A stretch of DNA of 64,000 nt. It comes from JAHHTP01 sp964587555 (GTDB taxonomy: Bacteria; Bacillota; Clostridia; Oscillospirales; Ruminococcaceae). How positions within the stretch are numbered: the stretch's first letter is position 1; each line of letters starts with the position of its first letter. Location: contig CAZPLR010000004.1 of assembly GCA_964587555.1 (NCBI GenBank), positions 1-64,000 on the forward strand, written 5' to 3'. Shown here piece by piece: positions 52,599 through 60,395 of this stretch. Under the pieces are notes generated by a model. The model had not been told where the DNA came from. It worked only from the letters and a program-made list of their open reading frames with translations, and did not search any database. The translations under genes were made by a program, and so were the position numbers.

Positions 52599-53073
52599 AA
52601 CAACGATCCGCATGGATCACATCGCCGAAGTGCAGAAGGCTGCATATCCAAAAAAGGCGGAAATAACGATTCATGTCATCTGCGGCGTTTTTCTGCTGCT
52701 TACAGTTTATCACCTAATCGGCCTCAGCTTCGCTGCCGCAGTCATCTACGCGATCGGTGCGGGCGCAATGGAATTTATCCTGTATCACAGCAAAAAACGC
52801 ATAGTCAAGCTAATACGCGAGCGCCTTGCCGAAACAGGAACGAGCGAACTGCGATACCGCTGTGAATTTACGGAAGACGCCCTTTCCATCGCCAACCTCA
52901 TCACCGGCGGAAAGACAAATCTGCCTTACGCCGTATTTGCAAAATATTTCGAGACCGTGCATTATGCACTGCTGATGACCAAATCCCGACAGATGGTCAT
53001 CTTAGAGCTGGAGCAGGCAAAGCGGTATCAGGTGAAAGAATTTTTACAAGCGAAAAATCCTACCATTAAATAA
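52588..53073 (+). CDS. YcxB-like membrane protein
   Basis: 161 residues, ATG after AAAGGAG. Two membrane helices (about 26-60) come after a short N-terminal stretch, followed by a soluble beta-rich domain with CEFTEDALSIANLITGGKTN and LLMTKSRQMVILELEQ, the layout of YcxB-like proteins. The function is unknown. It overlaps the Nudix gene by 11 bases and is last in the cassette. Confidence 0.65.
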   Translation: MEFETTIRMDHIAEVQKAAYPKKAEITIHVICGVFLLLTVYHLIGLSFAAAVIYAIGAGAMEFILYHSKKRIVKLIRERLAETGTSELRYRCEFTEDALSIANLITGGKTNLPYAVFAKYFETVHYALLMTKSRQMVILELEQAKRYQVKEFLQAKNPTIK

Positions 53074-53094
53074 AAACAGACTCCCTGCCAATAG

Positions 53095-53130
53095 AAAATC
53101 CGCTCGGATCACGCCGAGCGGATTTTTTCA
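53095..53130. terminator. bidirectional intrinsic terminator
   Basis: AAATCCGCTCGG and CCGAGCGGATTT pair with a 5-base loop followed by T-rich sequence; it serves the convergent genes ending at 53073 and 53140. Confidence 0.88.
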
Positions 53131-53139
53131 TCCATTTAA

Positions 53140-54285
53140 TTAAATCTCCGGAATTTCAATCTCGATCTCGTGACCAAGCTTCGAGGATTTCACAATACCG
53201 TCGATGATCGCCTGATTGTAGAGAATCTGAGAAGACGGGACTGGCGGCTCAGTGCCGTTTATCACCGCGTCCGCAAAGGAGCGCAGTTTGTGATAGAATA
53301 AGCCCTTATCCGCCGGATCCACATAGCAAAGCGGTATTGTCATCTCGACCTGAGAACCGGCAACGTCCTTGTAAAGCTTCATCGGACCGCCGACCGAGCC
53401 GTTCCAGCAGTCGGTAGACGGAATGCGTAGAGCACCCTCGGTGCCAAACAGAATCGTATCTCCCGGAGTGTCAACGTGCATCGCCCAAGCGATACGGAAG
53501 TCCAAGATGACGCCGCCCTCTAACCGGATGAACGCCGCGCCAAAATCATCTACGTTAAAGCGTGCCGCATCGGCAGGATTATTATACTTCGGATTTGGGC
53601 CAAAGAATGCCGAGGTATAGCCGGAAACGGTCAGCGGCTTCGGATAGCCGATCGCATTCAACACCATATCCAGCGAATAGCAGCCAATATCTCCCAAAGC
53701 GCCGATACCGGCGGTTTTATCCTCAATAAAGGTGCTGTTCGGAATGCCGCGGCGACGACCGCCGCCGGTCTGGATATAGTAGACCTTGCCAAGCTCGCCC
53801 GACTCTACGATCTTCTTAATCATCTGCATATTCTTATCCATGCGCGGCTGGAAGCCTAAGGATAACAGGCCTTTGGATTTCTTCTCGGCACGCATAACCT
53901 CGACCGCCTCTTCCAACGTTACCGTAAACGGCTTTTCGAGCAGAACGCTTACACCCCTGTTCAGCGCGTCGATCGTGCAAACCGCGTGCTGGCGGTTGTA
54001 GGTGCAGACACTTACCGCGTCAAGTTCTTCATTTTCCAGCATTGATTTATGATCCGGATAGAAATGCACATTCTCGACCCCGTAACGCGCGGCAAACTTC
54101 TCCGCTTTTCCGGGGATCAGGTCAGCCATCGCTACAACCTCGACATCATCCAGCTGCTTTAAGCTTTCGATATGCGCTTCCGCGATCCAACCGGTACCGA
54201 TAATACCGTAGCGCAGCTTACGTCCAGAGGTTTTAACCTCTTCTTCTGCTGTCGGCGTAAATTGATTGAGTACTGCGTCTGACAT
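53140..54285 (-). CDS. Gfo/Idh/MocA family oxidoreductase
   Basis: 381 residues. The Rossmann motif is YGIIGTGWIAEAHI (about 26-39), the catalytic Lys region VLLEKPFT (about 114-121), with a C-terminal alpha/beta domain (DIGCYSLDMVLNAIG). Members oxidise sugars or inositols with NAD(P). The N-terminal about 24 residues are an unusual acidic extension. The substrate cannot be inferred; no sugar genes are near. Confidence 0.88.
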   Translation of the reverse strand: MSDAVLNQFTPTAEEEVKTSGRKLRYGIIGTGWIAEAHIESLKQLDDVEVVAMADLIPGKAEKFAARYGVENVHFYPDHKSMLENEELDAVSVCTYNRQHAVCTIDALNRGVSVLLEKPFTVTLEEAVEVMRAEKKSKGLLSLGFQPRMDKNMQMIKKIVESGELGKVYYIQTGGGRRRGIPNSTFIEDKTAGIGALGDIGCYSLDMVLNAIGYPKPLTVSGYTSAFFGPNPKYNNPADAARFNVDDFGAAFIRLEGGVILDFRIAWAMHVDTPGDTILFGTEGALRIPSTDCWNGSVGGPMKLYKDVAGSQVEMTIPLCYVDPADKGLFYHKLRSFADAVINGTEPPVPSSQILYNQAIIDGIVKSSKLGHEIEIEIPEI

Positions 54286-54340
54286 TTAAATTTCCCTCTT
54301 TCATGATTCTGATTTCCGGCAGTGCCGGATCTACAGATCT

Positions 54341-54369
54341 ATTATCGCATAAAAACGCTAAAATTGCAA
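54341..54369 (-). promoter_or_regulatory. sigma-A promoter of the Gfo/Idh/MocA gene
   Basis: TTGCAA (54364-54369), 17-base spacer ending TGC, GATAAT (54341-54346): an extended -10 compensates the weaker hexamer. Confidence 0.7.
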
Positions 54370-54428
54370 GTCCTTTTCCTCTTTTTCAACTTCATTTCTA
54401 GCCAACGCCGGCGTCCTCCATGCTCCGC

Positions 54429-54896
54429 TCATTTTGCCATGCAGAACAGCCTTTCTTCGGCGCGCCTTTCCCATTTTGTCCCCGGTCTGCCATAATTGGC
54501 AAACGGCTTAATCGAGATGCCGCCGCGCGGTGTAAAATCGCCGTAGACTTCGATATATTTTGGCTGCATGGCAGCAATCAGATCCTTCATGATGATGTTG
54601 ACGCAGTCCTCATGAAAATCCCCATGATTGCGAAAGCTGAACAGATACAGCTTCAGCGATTTACTTTCCACCATCCTTGCCTCTGGCACATAGCGAATCG
54701 TGATGCGCGCAAAATCCGGCTGCCCCGTAATCGGACAAAGGCTGGTAAATTCTGGGCAGTCAAAGGTGACCAGATAGTCGTTGTCCGGATGCTTATTGAC
54801 AAAGGTCTGCAAAAGCTGCGGCGCATAATCGGCAGGATACGCGGTCTGTTTTGCACCAAGCAGGCTGACGCTCCCCATCTCCTCTGTATTTCTCAT
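54429..54896 (-). CDS. queF: NADPH-dependent 7-cyano-7-deazaguanine reductase QueF
   Basis: 155 residues, type I (short) QueF. The nucleophile C54 lies in PEFTSLCPITGQPD with D61, and the NADPH/substrate region is ESKSLKLYLFSFRNHGDFHE. It reduces preQ0 to preQ1. It overlaps queC by 4 bases and is the last gene of the operon. Confidence 0.95.
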   Translation of the reverse strand: MRNTEEMGSVSLLGAKQTAYPADYAPQLLQTFVNKHPDNDYLVTFDCPEFTSLCPITGQPDFARITIRYVPEARMVESKSLKLYLFSFRNHGDFHEDCVNIIMKDLIAAMQPKYIEVYGDFTPRGGISIKPFANYGRPGTKWERRAEERLFCMAK

Positions 54897-55603
54897 ACCT
54901 CGTTCCTCCCCTCCTCTTCCGGCCGCGGCAGCGCCGGATCCAAAACGCCGTTTGCAGCAAATGCCGCCGCGCGGTCAATACAGGTCCCGCATACGCCGCA
55001 TGGGCGATCCTTTCCTGCGTAACAGCTCCATGTCAGCTCATACGGCGTTTGCAGCGCAAGCCCTGTTTTCACCACCTGCGCCTTATTCATCCCTGCAAAC
55101 GGCGCATGGATATGCAGCACGTTTCCGCTGCCCAAGTGTATCGCGCGATCCATCGCGTCAACAAACTCCTGCGAGCAGTCGGGATAGGCGTTGCCCGCCG
55201 CATCGTCCGCGTGCGCGCCATAGTATATTTCTGTGCAGCCGAAGGAAAGCGCCACCGCCGCCGCAGAGGACAAAAACAGTCCGTTCCGAAACGGTACATA
55301 GGTGGAAACTGGCTTTCCGCCGGTATGCTTAAGCTGTTCGGCGTAGCTTTCCTGCGGAAGCGCAGCATTTGTGTGCGAGAGCAGCGGACAATCGCTGTAG
55401 GCAAACAAAGACGTTAAGTCCAGTTCCAATTGCCGCACATTATAGTGCGCAGCAAGATTCTTCGCCGCTGCAAGCTCCTTTTCATGCTTCTGACCATAAT
55501 TCATCGAAAGGGCGAGTACCTCGTCCTTTCCGTACTTCTCTACTGCAAGCGCCAAGCAGGTGGCAGAATCTACCCCGCCGCTTAACAAAACCGTCGCTTT
55601 CAT
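54893..55603 (-). CDS. queC: 7-cyano-7-deazaguanine synthase QueC
   Basis: 236 residues starting MKATVLLSGGVDSATCLALA. The PP-loop SGGVDS (8-13) binds ATP; the zinc cysteines are in CYAGKDRPCGVCGTCIDRA near the C-terminus. It makes preQ0 from CDG and ammonia. The ATG follows AAGGATAGAT; a GCG-rich spacer separates it from folE by about 15 bases. Confidence 0.96.
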   Translation of the reverse strand: MKATVLLSGGVDSATCLALAVEKYGKDEVLALSMNYGQKHEKELAAAKNLAAHYNVRQLELDLTSLFAYSDCPLLSHTNAALPQESYAEQLKHTGGKPVSTYVPFRNGLFLSSAAAVALSFGCTEIYYGAHADDAAGNAYPDCSQEFVDAMDRAIHLGSGNVLHIHAPFAGMNKAQVVKTGLALQTPYELTWSCYAGKDRPCGVCGTCIDRAAAFAANGVLDPALPRPEEEGRNEV

Positions 55604-55617
55604 TCGATCTATCCTTT

Positions 55618-56205
55618 CTAAATGCACTTTCCTTGCTGAAGTGCCAGCGCACGCAAAAACTCTTCCCTTTTTCCCTCTTGCAGCTCAAACGCGCCGCGAT
55701 ATACAACGGTCAACGTTTTGGCGTTGGGGCTTTTGATCCCGCGCGCCGTCATGCAGCTATGACTGCCGTTAATCACAACCGCGACATCCGGCGTCCCCGC
55801 CGCAAGTGAAACGATCTCGGCAATATCCGCGCCAAGACGCTCCTGCAATTGCAGCCGCTTTGCCGCCATCTCGCAGATGCGTGCGATCTTGCTTAGCCCC
55901 AGCACTCTCCCATGCGGATAATACCCGACTGCGGCGGTCATATCATACATAAGCGCCATATGATGCTCACAGTAGGAAAAAAGCGAAATATCGCTTTCGA
56001 TAACCAAATCCGAACGCTCTGTTTCAAATGTTTTAGCATACATCTGTGCAATCTCGGCATTGGAGTACTGGATACCGGCAAAGACATCCTCATACATCCG
56101 CGCCACTCGATCCGGCGTTTCGATCAGCCCTGCGCGCGCAGGATCCTCTCCAAGTGCTTCCAGAATTCCGCGCACATGATATGCGATCTTCTCTTTATCT
56201 ATCAT
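55618..56205 (-). CDS. folE: GTP cyclohydrolase I
   Basis: 195 residues. Zinc and active-site residues are in YCEHHMALMYD (about 86-96) and NGSHSCMTARGI (about 154-165). It converts GTP to dihydroneopterin triphosphate, the shared precursor of folate and queuosine. Its place among que genes shows that it serves queuosine here. The start ATG follows GGGAGCGG; an earlier in-frame start overlaps queE. Confidence 0.94.
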   Translation of the reverse strand: MIDKEKIAYHVRGILEALGEDPARAGLIETPDRVARMYEDVFAGIQYSNAEIAQMYAKTFETERSDLVIESDISLFSYCEHHMALMYDMTAAVGYYPHGRVLGLSKIARICEMAAKRLQLQERLGADIAEIVSLAAGTPDVAVVINGSHSCMTARGIKSPNAKTLTVVYRGAFELQEGKREEFLRALALQQGKCI

Positions 56206-56225
56206 CGACCCGCTCCCTTTCCCGC

Positions 56226-56885
56226 TCAAACGCCCCGTTCCTCCGGACTCCAGATGAATTTATGAAGCTGTAGCTGCAATCTCGCGCCCCAAAGACGGCG
56301 CTCCAGCAAAAAACCGACCATATCCTTCGGCGCAATCCTGCCAAATACCGGGCTGAAGAAAACCTGGCACCTTTCCATCAGTCGATATTCCCGGATGATC
56401 TGCTCCGCTTTTTTCAGATCGATCCTATCTTGACACACAAACTTAATACTATCCTGCCCGCGCAAAAGCGGAAGGTTTGAAAGCAGCATCCGGTCTTCCA
56501 TCCCGCTGCCCGGCAGCTTATAGTCCATTGTGATCCGCACGCGCGGCAGCAAATAGGCAGCGATCTCTACTGCGCCGTTTGTTTCAATCTCAAATTGCAG
56601 ATCATTATCCCGGCCTAATTCAAAAATGAGCGGAAGAAGCTCCTTCTGCAAAAGCGGCTCGCCGCCGGTCAGCGTGATATGCTTTGCGGCGCTTTTTAAC
56701 GCCATTTCCCGCAGCTGCTGCGCAGACAGCAGTGCAGTGCAGCTTTCCTGCTCCTGCGCCCAAGCGGTATCACAATAGGAACACCGCAGATTGCAGCCGG
56801 AAAAGCGGATGAAAAAAGCAGGATATCCGGCGTTCGGCCCCTCGCCATTGACGCTTAAAAAGGCTTCCGCTATCTGATATTTCAT
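56226..56885 (-). CDS. queE: 7-carboxy-7-deazaguanine synthase QueE (radical SAM)
   Basis: 219 residues. The radical SAM cluster motif C31-x3-C35-x2-C38 is CNLRCSYC, and HITLTGGEPLLQ follows (about 70-81). It makes CDG from 6-carboxytetrahydropterin. It overlaps queD by 4 bases. Confidence 0.95.
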   Translation of the reverse strand: MKYQIAEAFLSVNGEGPNAGYPAFFIRFSGCNLRCSYCDTAWAQEQESCTALLSAQQLREMALKSAAKHITLTGGEPLLQKELLPLIFELGRDNDLQFEIETNGAVEIAAYLLPRVRITMDYKLPGSGMEDRMLLSNLPLLRGQDSIKFVCQDRIDLKKAEQIIREYRLMERCQVFFSPVFGRIAPKDMVGFLLERRLWGARLQLQLHKFIWSPEERGV

Positions 56886-57304
56886 GCATCCTCCCGAAAG
56901 ATCGCCAGATTATCCGGCGTTTCATAAACGGCGACCTCTTTCACCGGAAGCGTTTTTTCGCAAGCGCGGTAAAAGTACGCCGCCAGCCGCTCAGCAGTCG
57001 GCGAAAACGGCAGCTCTACATAGGAAAATCCCTGCGCCGCAAAGGCATCCTTTGTCTGCGGCAGCAGACTTCCCTCTCTGCACAAAAGCTTATGGTCAAA
57101 CGTATCGCACAGGCGGCGCAGCGTTTGCTTCAAGTCAAAAAAGTCAAGCAGCATATCGCACTTTTCTCCGCTTTGCTGTAAGCTTTTCCCGCTTACCGTC
57201 ACCGTCACAGTCCAGCGATGACCATGCAGATTTGCGCATTTTCCAGTGTATCCCGGCAGAAAATGCGCGCTGTCAAAGTGCCCGGAGGCTCTTAGTTCAT
57301 ACAT
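56882..57304 (-). CDS. queD: 6-carboxytetrahydropterin synthase QueD
   Basis: 140 residues of the PTPS/QueD family. Zinc ligands are H14, H27 and H29 and the catalytic Cys is C23 (KCANLHGHRW). It converts dihydroneopterin triphosphate to the carboxy-pterin used by QueE. It is the first gene of queD-queE-folE-queC-queF; the ATG follows GAAAGGAAATG. Confidence 0.94.
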   Translation of the reverse strand: MYELRASGHFDSAHFLPGYTGKCANLHGHRWTVTVTVSGKSLQQSGEKCDMLLDFFDLKQTLRRLCDTFDHKLLCREGSLLPQTKDAFAAQGFSYVELPFSPTAERLAAYFYRACEKTLPVKEVAVYETPDNLAIFREDA

Positions 57305-57335
57305 ATCTCATTTCCTTTCGCAAAAAATAGACAAT

Positions 57336-57360
57336 AAAAAAAGCGGACAGAACGTCCGCA
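57336..57360 (-). terminator. regulatory terminator upstream of queD
   Basis: GCGGAC-GTTCT-GTCCGC then seven Ts on the minus strand, between the preQ1 aptamer and queD. It is the off-switch of the leader. Confidence 0.92.
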
Positions 57361-57446
57361 AAGAAAAGGTCGTGCGCAACACGCGCACGACCGCTTAAAG
57401 CGGCCCTGGTTTTCTTTATAGACAGGATGGTACCAACGAACTGTCT
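57361..57446 (-). ncRNA. preQ1-type riboswitch upstream of the queuosine operon
   Basis: On the minus strand GACAG and CTGTC close a hairpin whose loop starts TTCGTTGGT; the A-rich tail TATAAAGAAAACCAGG can pair ACCA with the loop TGGT, the pseudoknot plan of preQ1 aptamers. Two further hairpins follow (CCGCTTTAAGCGG and an arm GGTCGTGCGC/GCGCACGACC), and AAAGAAAA can also pair with a later TTTTCTTT. The compact part resembles class I and the added hairpins resemble class III, known from Faecalibacterium relatives. The operon downstream makes preQ1, which supports the ligand. Confidence 0.75.
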
Positions 57447-57465
57447 GATTCATACTTTCATTTTT

Positions 57466-57471
57466 ATTATA
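57466..57471 (-). promoter_or_regulatory. extended -10 promoter of the queuosine operon
   Basis: TGCTATAAT with TATAAT at 57466-57471 on the minus strand. A TTGACA lies only 7 bases upstream, too close to serve this -10, so the promoter probably relies on the TG extension. Confidence 0.5.
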
Positions 57472-57513
57472 GCACCGTTGTCAAGCCCTTCTTCTCCGCC
57501 GCAGAAGCGGCGC

Positions 57514-57542
57514 TTGATTTTTGCCTCTATCCGCGCTATAAT
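57514..57542 (+). promoter_or_regulatory. sigma-A promoter of the amidohydrolase gene
   Basis: TTGATT (57514-57519), 17-base spacer, TATAAT (57537-57542), 31 bases before the ATG. Confidence 0.78.
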
Positions 57543-57572
57543 GAAAAAGACCGCCATAGAAAGGAAAAAATC

Positions 57573-58364
57573 ATGCGAATCATTGATTTTCATATGCATA
57601 TCTATCCGGATGGGATCTCCGAGCGCGCTATGGAAGGAATCCGACAATTTTACGGGATTAACAGCCAGTGCGCCGGAACGGTTTCGGATCTGCTGCTGTG
57701 TGGGAAAGCGGCAGGGATTACAGATTTTGTAGTCAACTCGGTCGCTACCACGCCCAAACAGGTCGAAAGCATCAACCGCTTTATCTTTGACACCTGCACC
57801 GCCCATCCGGAATGCGTCGGACTTGCCGCGCTCCACCCGGATATGACCGACGCGGCGTTAGACGACGCGCTGATACAGATCAAGCGATATAACCTGCGCG
57901 GAGTCAAGCTGCATCCGGATTTTCAAAATACTGCGGTGGATTCCCCAAAAATGGCGCGTATTTTTGCGCGGCTGGAGAACCGTCTGCCAGTGCTGCTCCA
58001 CTGCGGAGATTACCGCACCGACCTTTCGCATCCGCGCCGCCTTGCCAAAGTACTCGACGCCTTCCCAAAGCTGACCGTAATTGCTGCGCATTTTGGCGGA
58101 TGGCCGATCTTTGACTACGCTCTGGAATATTTGCTGGACCGCCGCTGTTATCTTGACCTTTCCAGCAGTATCATGTACACCGGACCAAAGCGTGCAAAGG
58201 AGCTGATCCGTTTTTATGGCGCGGACCGCATCCTATTCGGCACGGACTATCCGATGTGGGAGCCCAAAAGCCAATTAGACGCTTTCCTTTCTTTATCTCT
58301 TACCGAGAAGGAGAATAAAAAAATCCTTTTCGCCAACGCCGCTAAGCTATTGGAGATCGAATGA
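57573..58364 (+). CDS. amidohydrolase family 2 protein (TIM-barrel metal hydrolase)
   Basis: 263 residues, ATG after AGAAAGGA. Metal and active-site motifs in order: DFHMHIYPDG (HxH, 5-14), GVKLHPDFQ (about 110-118), LLHCGDY (about 140), IAAHFGGWP (about 170) and LFGTDYPMW (about 225). This is the PF04909-type pattern of amidohydrolases and decarboxylases. The substrate is unknown. It ends overlapping the ATG of the Nudix remnant. Confidence 0.85.
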   Translation: MRIIDFHMHIYPDGISERAMEGIRQFYGINSQCAGTVSDLLLCGKAAGITDFVVNSVATTPKQVESINRFIFDTCTAHPECVGLAALHPDMTDAALDDALIQIKRYNLRGVKLHPDFQNTAVDSPKMARIFARLENRLPVLLHCGDYRTDLSHPRRLAKVLDAFPKLTVIAAHFGGWPIFDYALEYLLDRRCYLDLSSSIMYTGPKRAKELIRFYGADRILFGTDYPMWEPKSQLDAFLSLSLTEKENKKILFANAAKLLEIE

Positions 58365-58532
58365 TGAAAACCTTTGGGACAAAAATAGAAAATATACAAT
58401 ATTATACCCGCGAGGGCGCATATCTGATTGCAGAAAAGGATCAAAAAATCGCCGTTATTCATTTGCTAAAGGGCGTTTTTTGCCGAACAGCAGGAATGGG
58501 CTGTCGCAAAATATCTTTCTACAAAAAAATAA
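58364..58532 (+). pseudogene. Nudix hydrolase remnant with internal deletion
   Basis: The start MKTFGTKIENIQYYTREGAY and the following IAEKDQKIAVIHLLKG match the first about 38 residues of a common clostridial Nudix protein. The frame then breaks. In another frame the DNA reads AFFAEQQEWAVAKYLSTKK and stops at 58530-58532, which resembles the C-terminal end of the same proteins. About 80 codons, including the whole Nudix box, appear to be missing, so the gene cannot be active. The reading across the junction is inference from remembered relatives. Confidence 0.6.
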
Positions 58533-58601
58533 ATGAATTTTTTGATCCTCCGTCATCCATCAAAGCGGGATGCTCTGCCGGATGAGCGCGGTGATCCAAA
58601 G

Positions 58602-59205
58602 CTAACCCATTTCATCCATCCCTTCCAGCCGCGCAATTACAGGCGGCTGCTGCACATCATAAGAATGGATCACAACCTTTAGCTCCTGCGTATCGCACCT
58701 CACTGTTTCGTTTATCACCTCTGCGCGCCTGCAAAACCCCTCATGCGCCGTCCGATCCTCCGGCTTTGCCGCAAGGAAAACGGCTGTCGGACCATCTGCG
58801 CCGCCGATGATACCGATACAAGCGGCGGCGTATCTTCCGGCGGAATGACGCCGTTTATNNNNNNNNNNNNNNNNNNNNNNNNNNNNNNNNNNNNNNNNNN
58901 NNNNNNNNNNNNNNNNNNNNNNNNNNNNNNNNNNNNNNNNNNNNNNNNNNNNNNNNNNCCGATGATACCGATACAAGCGGCGGCGTATCTTCCGGCGGAA
59001 TGACGCCGTTTATCTCAGCGATATTCCATTCCTCCCTTTTCTCGGCATATTCCTCATCCCATGTCAGCGCAACCAGCCGGTCTGCCCCGTCAAAACGGTA
59101 TACGCCCGCCAAAGAAACATGACTGCTCTGCGCAGCATATTCCCGCCCGATCACGCGATATTCGCACTTCTGCTGCACCAAGTCATAAAGCTCTGAAAAA
59201 TTCAT
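58602..59205 (-). pseudogene. small IIGGADGPT-motif protein, broken by an assembly gap and frame change
   Basis: The N-terminal part (start MNFSELYDLVQQKCEYRVIG at 59205 after GGGGGTG) runs to PPEDTPPLVSVSS at the gap. On the other side of the 100 Ns, a different frame carries IGIIGGADGPTAVFLAAKPE and ends at 58602. The IIGGADGPT motif occurs in beta subunits of sodium-pumping decarboxylases and in small proteins of unknown role. If the 55-base flanks are one copy, 449 bases remain, one short of a 149-residue frame, which points to one missing base. Either an assembly error or a true mutation is possible. Confidence 0.55.
58804..59013. repeat. 55-base repeat on both sides of the second 100-N gap
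   Basis: Bases 58804-58858 and 58959-59013 are identical, with exactly 100 Ns (58859-58958) between. The length is the same as at the first gap. Confidence 0.85.
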
Positions 59206-59334
59206 ACGTACACCCCCATCTATATTTTCCGTCATGGGCAGAAAAACATGCTCCGCCTCACCTGTAAGCATATTATAACATAGCCCTTATCAGGATGCAG
59301 CCGATAAAAAACGCCGATTGGATAGATCGGCGGT

Positions 59335-59904
59335 TTAACTTCTAACGGTTAATTTTTCAATGCTTCTGCCCTCGCGCAGCAGCTTGCAATAGATATTGGT
59401 ACAACGACGGTAACGCTCAAAGGTCTTTTCTGCCTGCTCCTGATCGCCATATACCTTCCAAAGGCCGGATAATTTATAGTTCCTCCCCTTATTCAGCATG
59501 AACCCCTTCACATCGGCAAGCGGATAATCCAAAAAGACGCCGATCTCATGCGGAAATTCCTCTTTTCCCGCCGCTGCCGCCATCCGATGAGAAAGCCGCC
59601 GCAGCGCTGTTTCCCAACCGCGAAGCGACGCAGTGTCATAGCCGCAGTCGGATAAAAATTGGCGCGTTTCTTGATCTAACAGAAGCTGCCGCAGTCTGCT
59701 GATTCGCACACAGCAAAGCGCCGCACGGTTTTCCCCACAGCGCAGCGGGTATAAAATCACGCCCTTCCCGCTTAAGCGGCGATTGAACTGCGCGATCTGT
59801 GCGTAAAGGCTTTCCTTATTTTCATAACAGCAACAAAATAGGCTGCACGCCTTGATGTTTGCCAGCGTCGGAGAACAGCAGGCGACAAACATTTCCTCTG
59901 ACAT
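59335..59904 (-). CDS. DUF3793 family protein
   Basis: 189 residues. The segments SPTLANIKACSLFCC near the start, PHEIGVFLDYPLADVKGF (about 118-135) and LWKVYGDQEQAEKTFERYRR (about 148-167) match DUF3793, found mostly in gut Firmicutes. It is Cys-rich near the N-terminus (ACCS, CSLFCCC). The function is unknown; its genes often sit with DUF2325 and iron-uptake or flavodoxin genes. It is 11 bases after the DUF2325 gene, under a palindrome-flanked promoter. Confidence 0.82.
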   Translation of the reverse strand: MSEEMFVACCSPTLANIKACSLFCCCYENKESLYAQIAQFNRRLSGKGVILYPLRCGENRAALCCVRISRLRQLLLDQETRQFLSDCGYDTASLRGWETALRRLSHRMAAAAGKEEFPHEIGVFLDYPLADVKGFMLNKGRNYKLSGLWKVYGDQEQAEKTFERYRRCTNIYCKLLREGRSIEKLTVRS

Positions 59905-59915
59905 CTGATCCTCCC

Positions 59916-60215
59916 TTACATTTCTCCGCGCAGAAGCGGAAGATATTCGTCAAGTATCCCGCGCAGCGCAAAAAGCGAGGAGGAATGCGACCGCGCAACC
60001 ATGATATTCTGCCCCTTACACTCCTTCATCGCGCCCTGCGCCATCTTATGCGACATCGTGCCGGTGAACATTACAAGCAGATCAGGAGAACCGATCTTTC
60101 CGCGTAATGTGCCGTTGATCTTGGCATATACCTTTGCCTTACAGCCATTTTCTCTGCAAAGCTCCTCATATTCCCGTTCCATTCGTTCGTTTCCGCCCAA
60201 AATAACTACGCTCAT
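59916..60215 (-). CDS. DUF2325 family protein
   Basis: 99 residues, start MSVVILGGNERMEREYEELC. The pattern VILGGN, LLVMFTGTMSHKM and MVARSHSSSLFALRGIL is the DUF2325 family, a small alpha/beta fold of unknown role. It is the first gene of the pair with DUF3793. GGAGAAAAGAG precedes the ATG. Confidence 0.85.
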   Translation of the reverse strand: MSVVILGGNERMEREYEELCRENGCKAKVYAKINGTLRGKIGSPDLLVMFTGTMSHKMAQGAMKECKGQNIMVARSHSSSLFALRGILDEYLPLLRGEM

Positions 60216-60313
60216 CTCTTTTCTCCTTTAACCTTTCCATTTTTCTGACACCTATACCGCACAGCAGGATGGAAAATTACGCCATATCATCGCAACTGCT
60301 TATCTTCCTATGA

Positions 60314-60360
60314 GTTAGTTTAAAATAACCATATTGCAAAGTGAGTTAGCCTTGGCTAAC
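60314..60360. promoter_or_regulatory. two palindromic operator-like sites before DUF2325
   Basis: GTTAGCCTTGGCTAAC (60345-60360) is palindromic except for its centre and lies directly downstream of the -10. A weaker GTTAGTTTAAAATAAC (60314-60329) lies 31 bases further, about three helical turns. Both follow GAGTTAG on the plus strand. The TTAGCC/GGCTAA form recalls DtxR/IdeR-type metal-repressor boxes; the regulator is not in the window. Confidence 0.6.
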
Positions 60361-60366
60361 AATTAA

Positions 60367-60395
60367 ATCATATCATAAATTCCCTCGCTTGTCAA
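60367..60395 (-). promoter_or_regulatory. sigma-A promoter of DUF2325-DUF3793
   Basis: TTGACA (60390-60395), 17-base spacer, TATGAT (60367-60372), with the first palindrome covering the start site. Confidence 0.8.
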
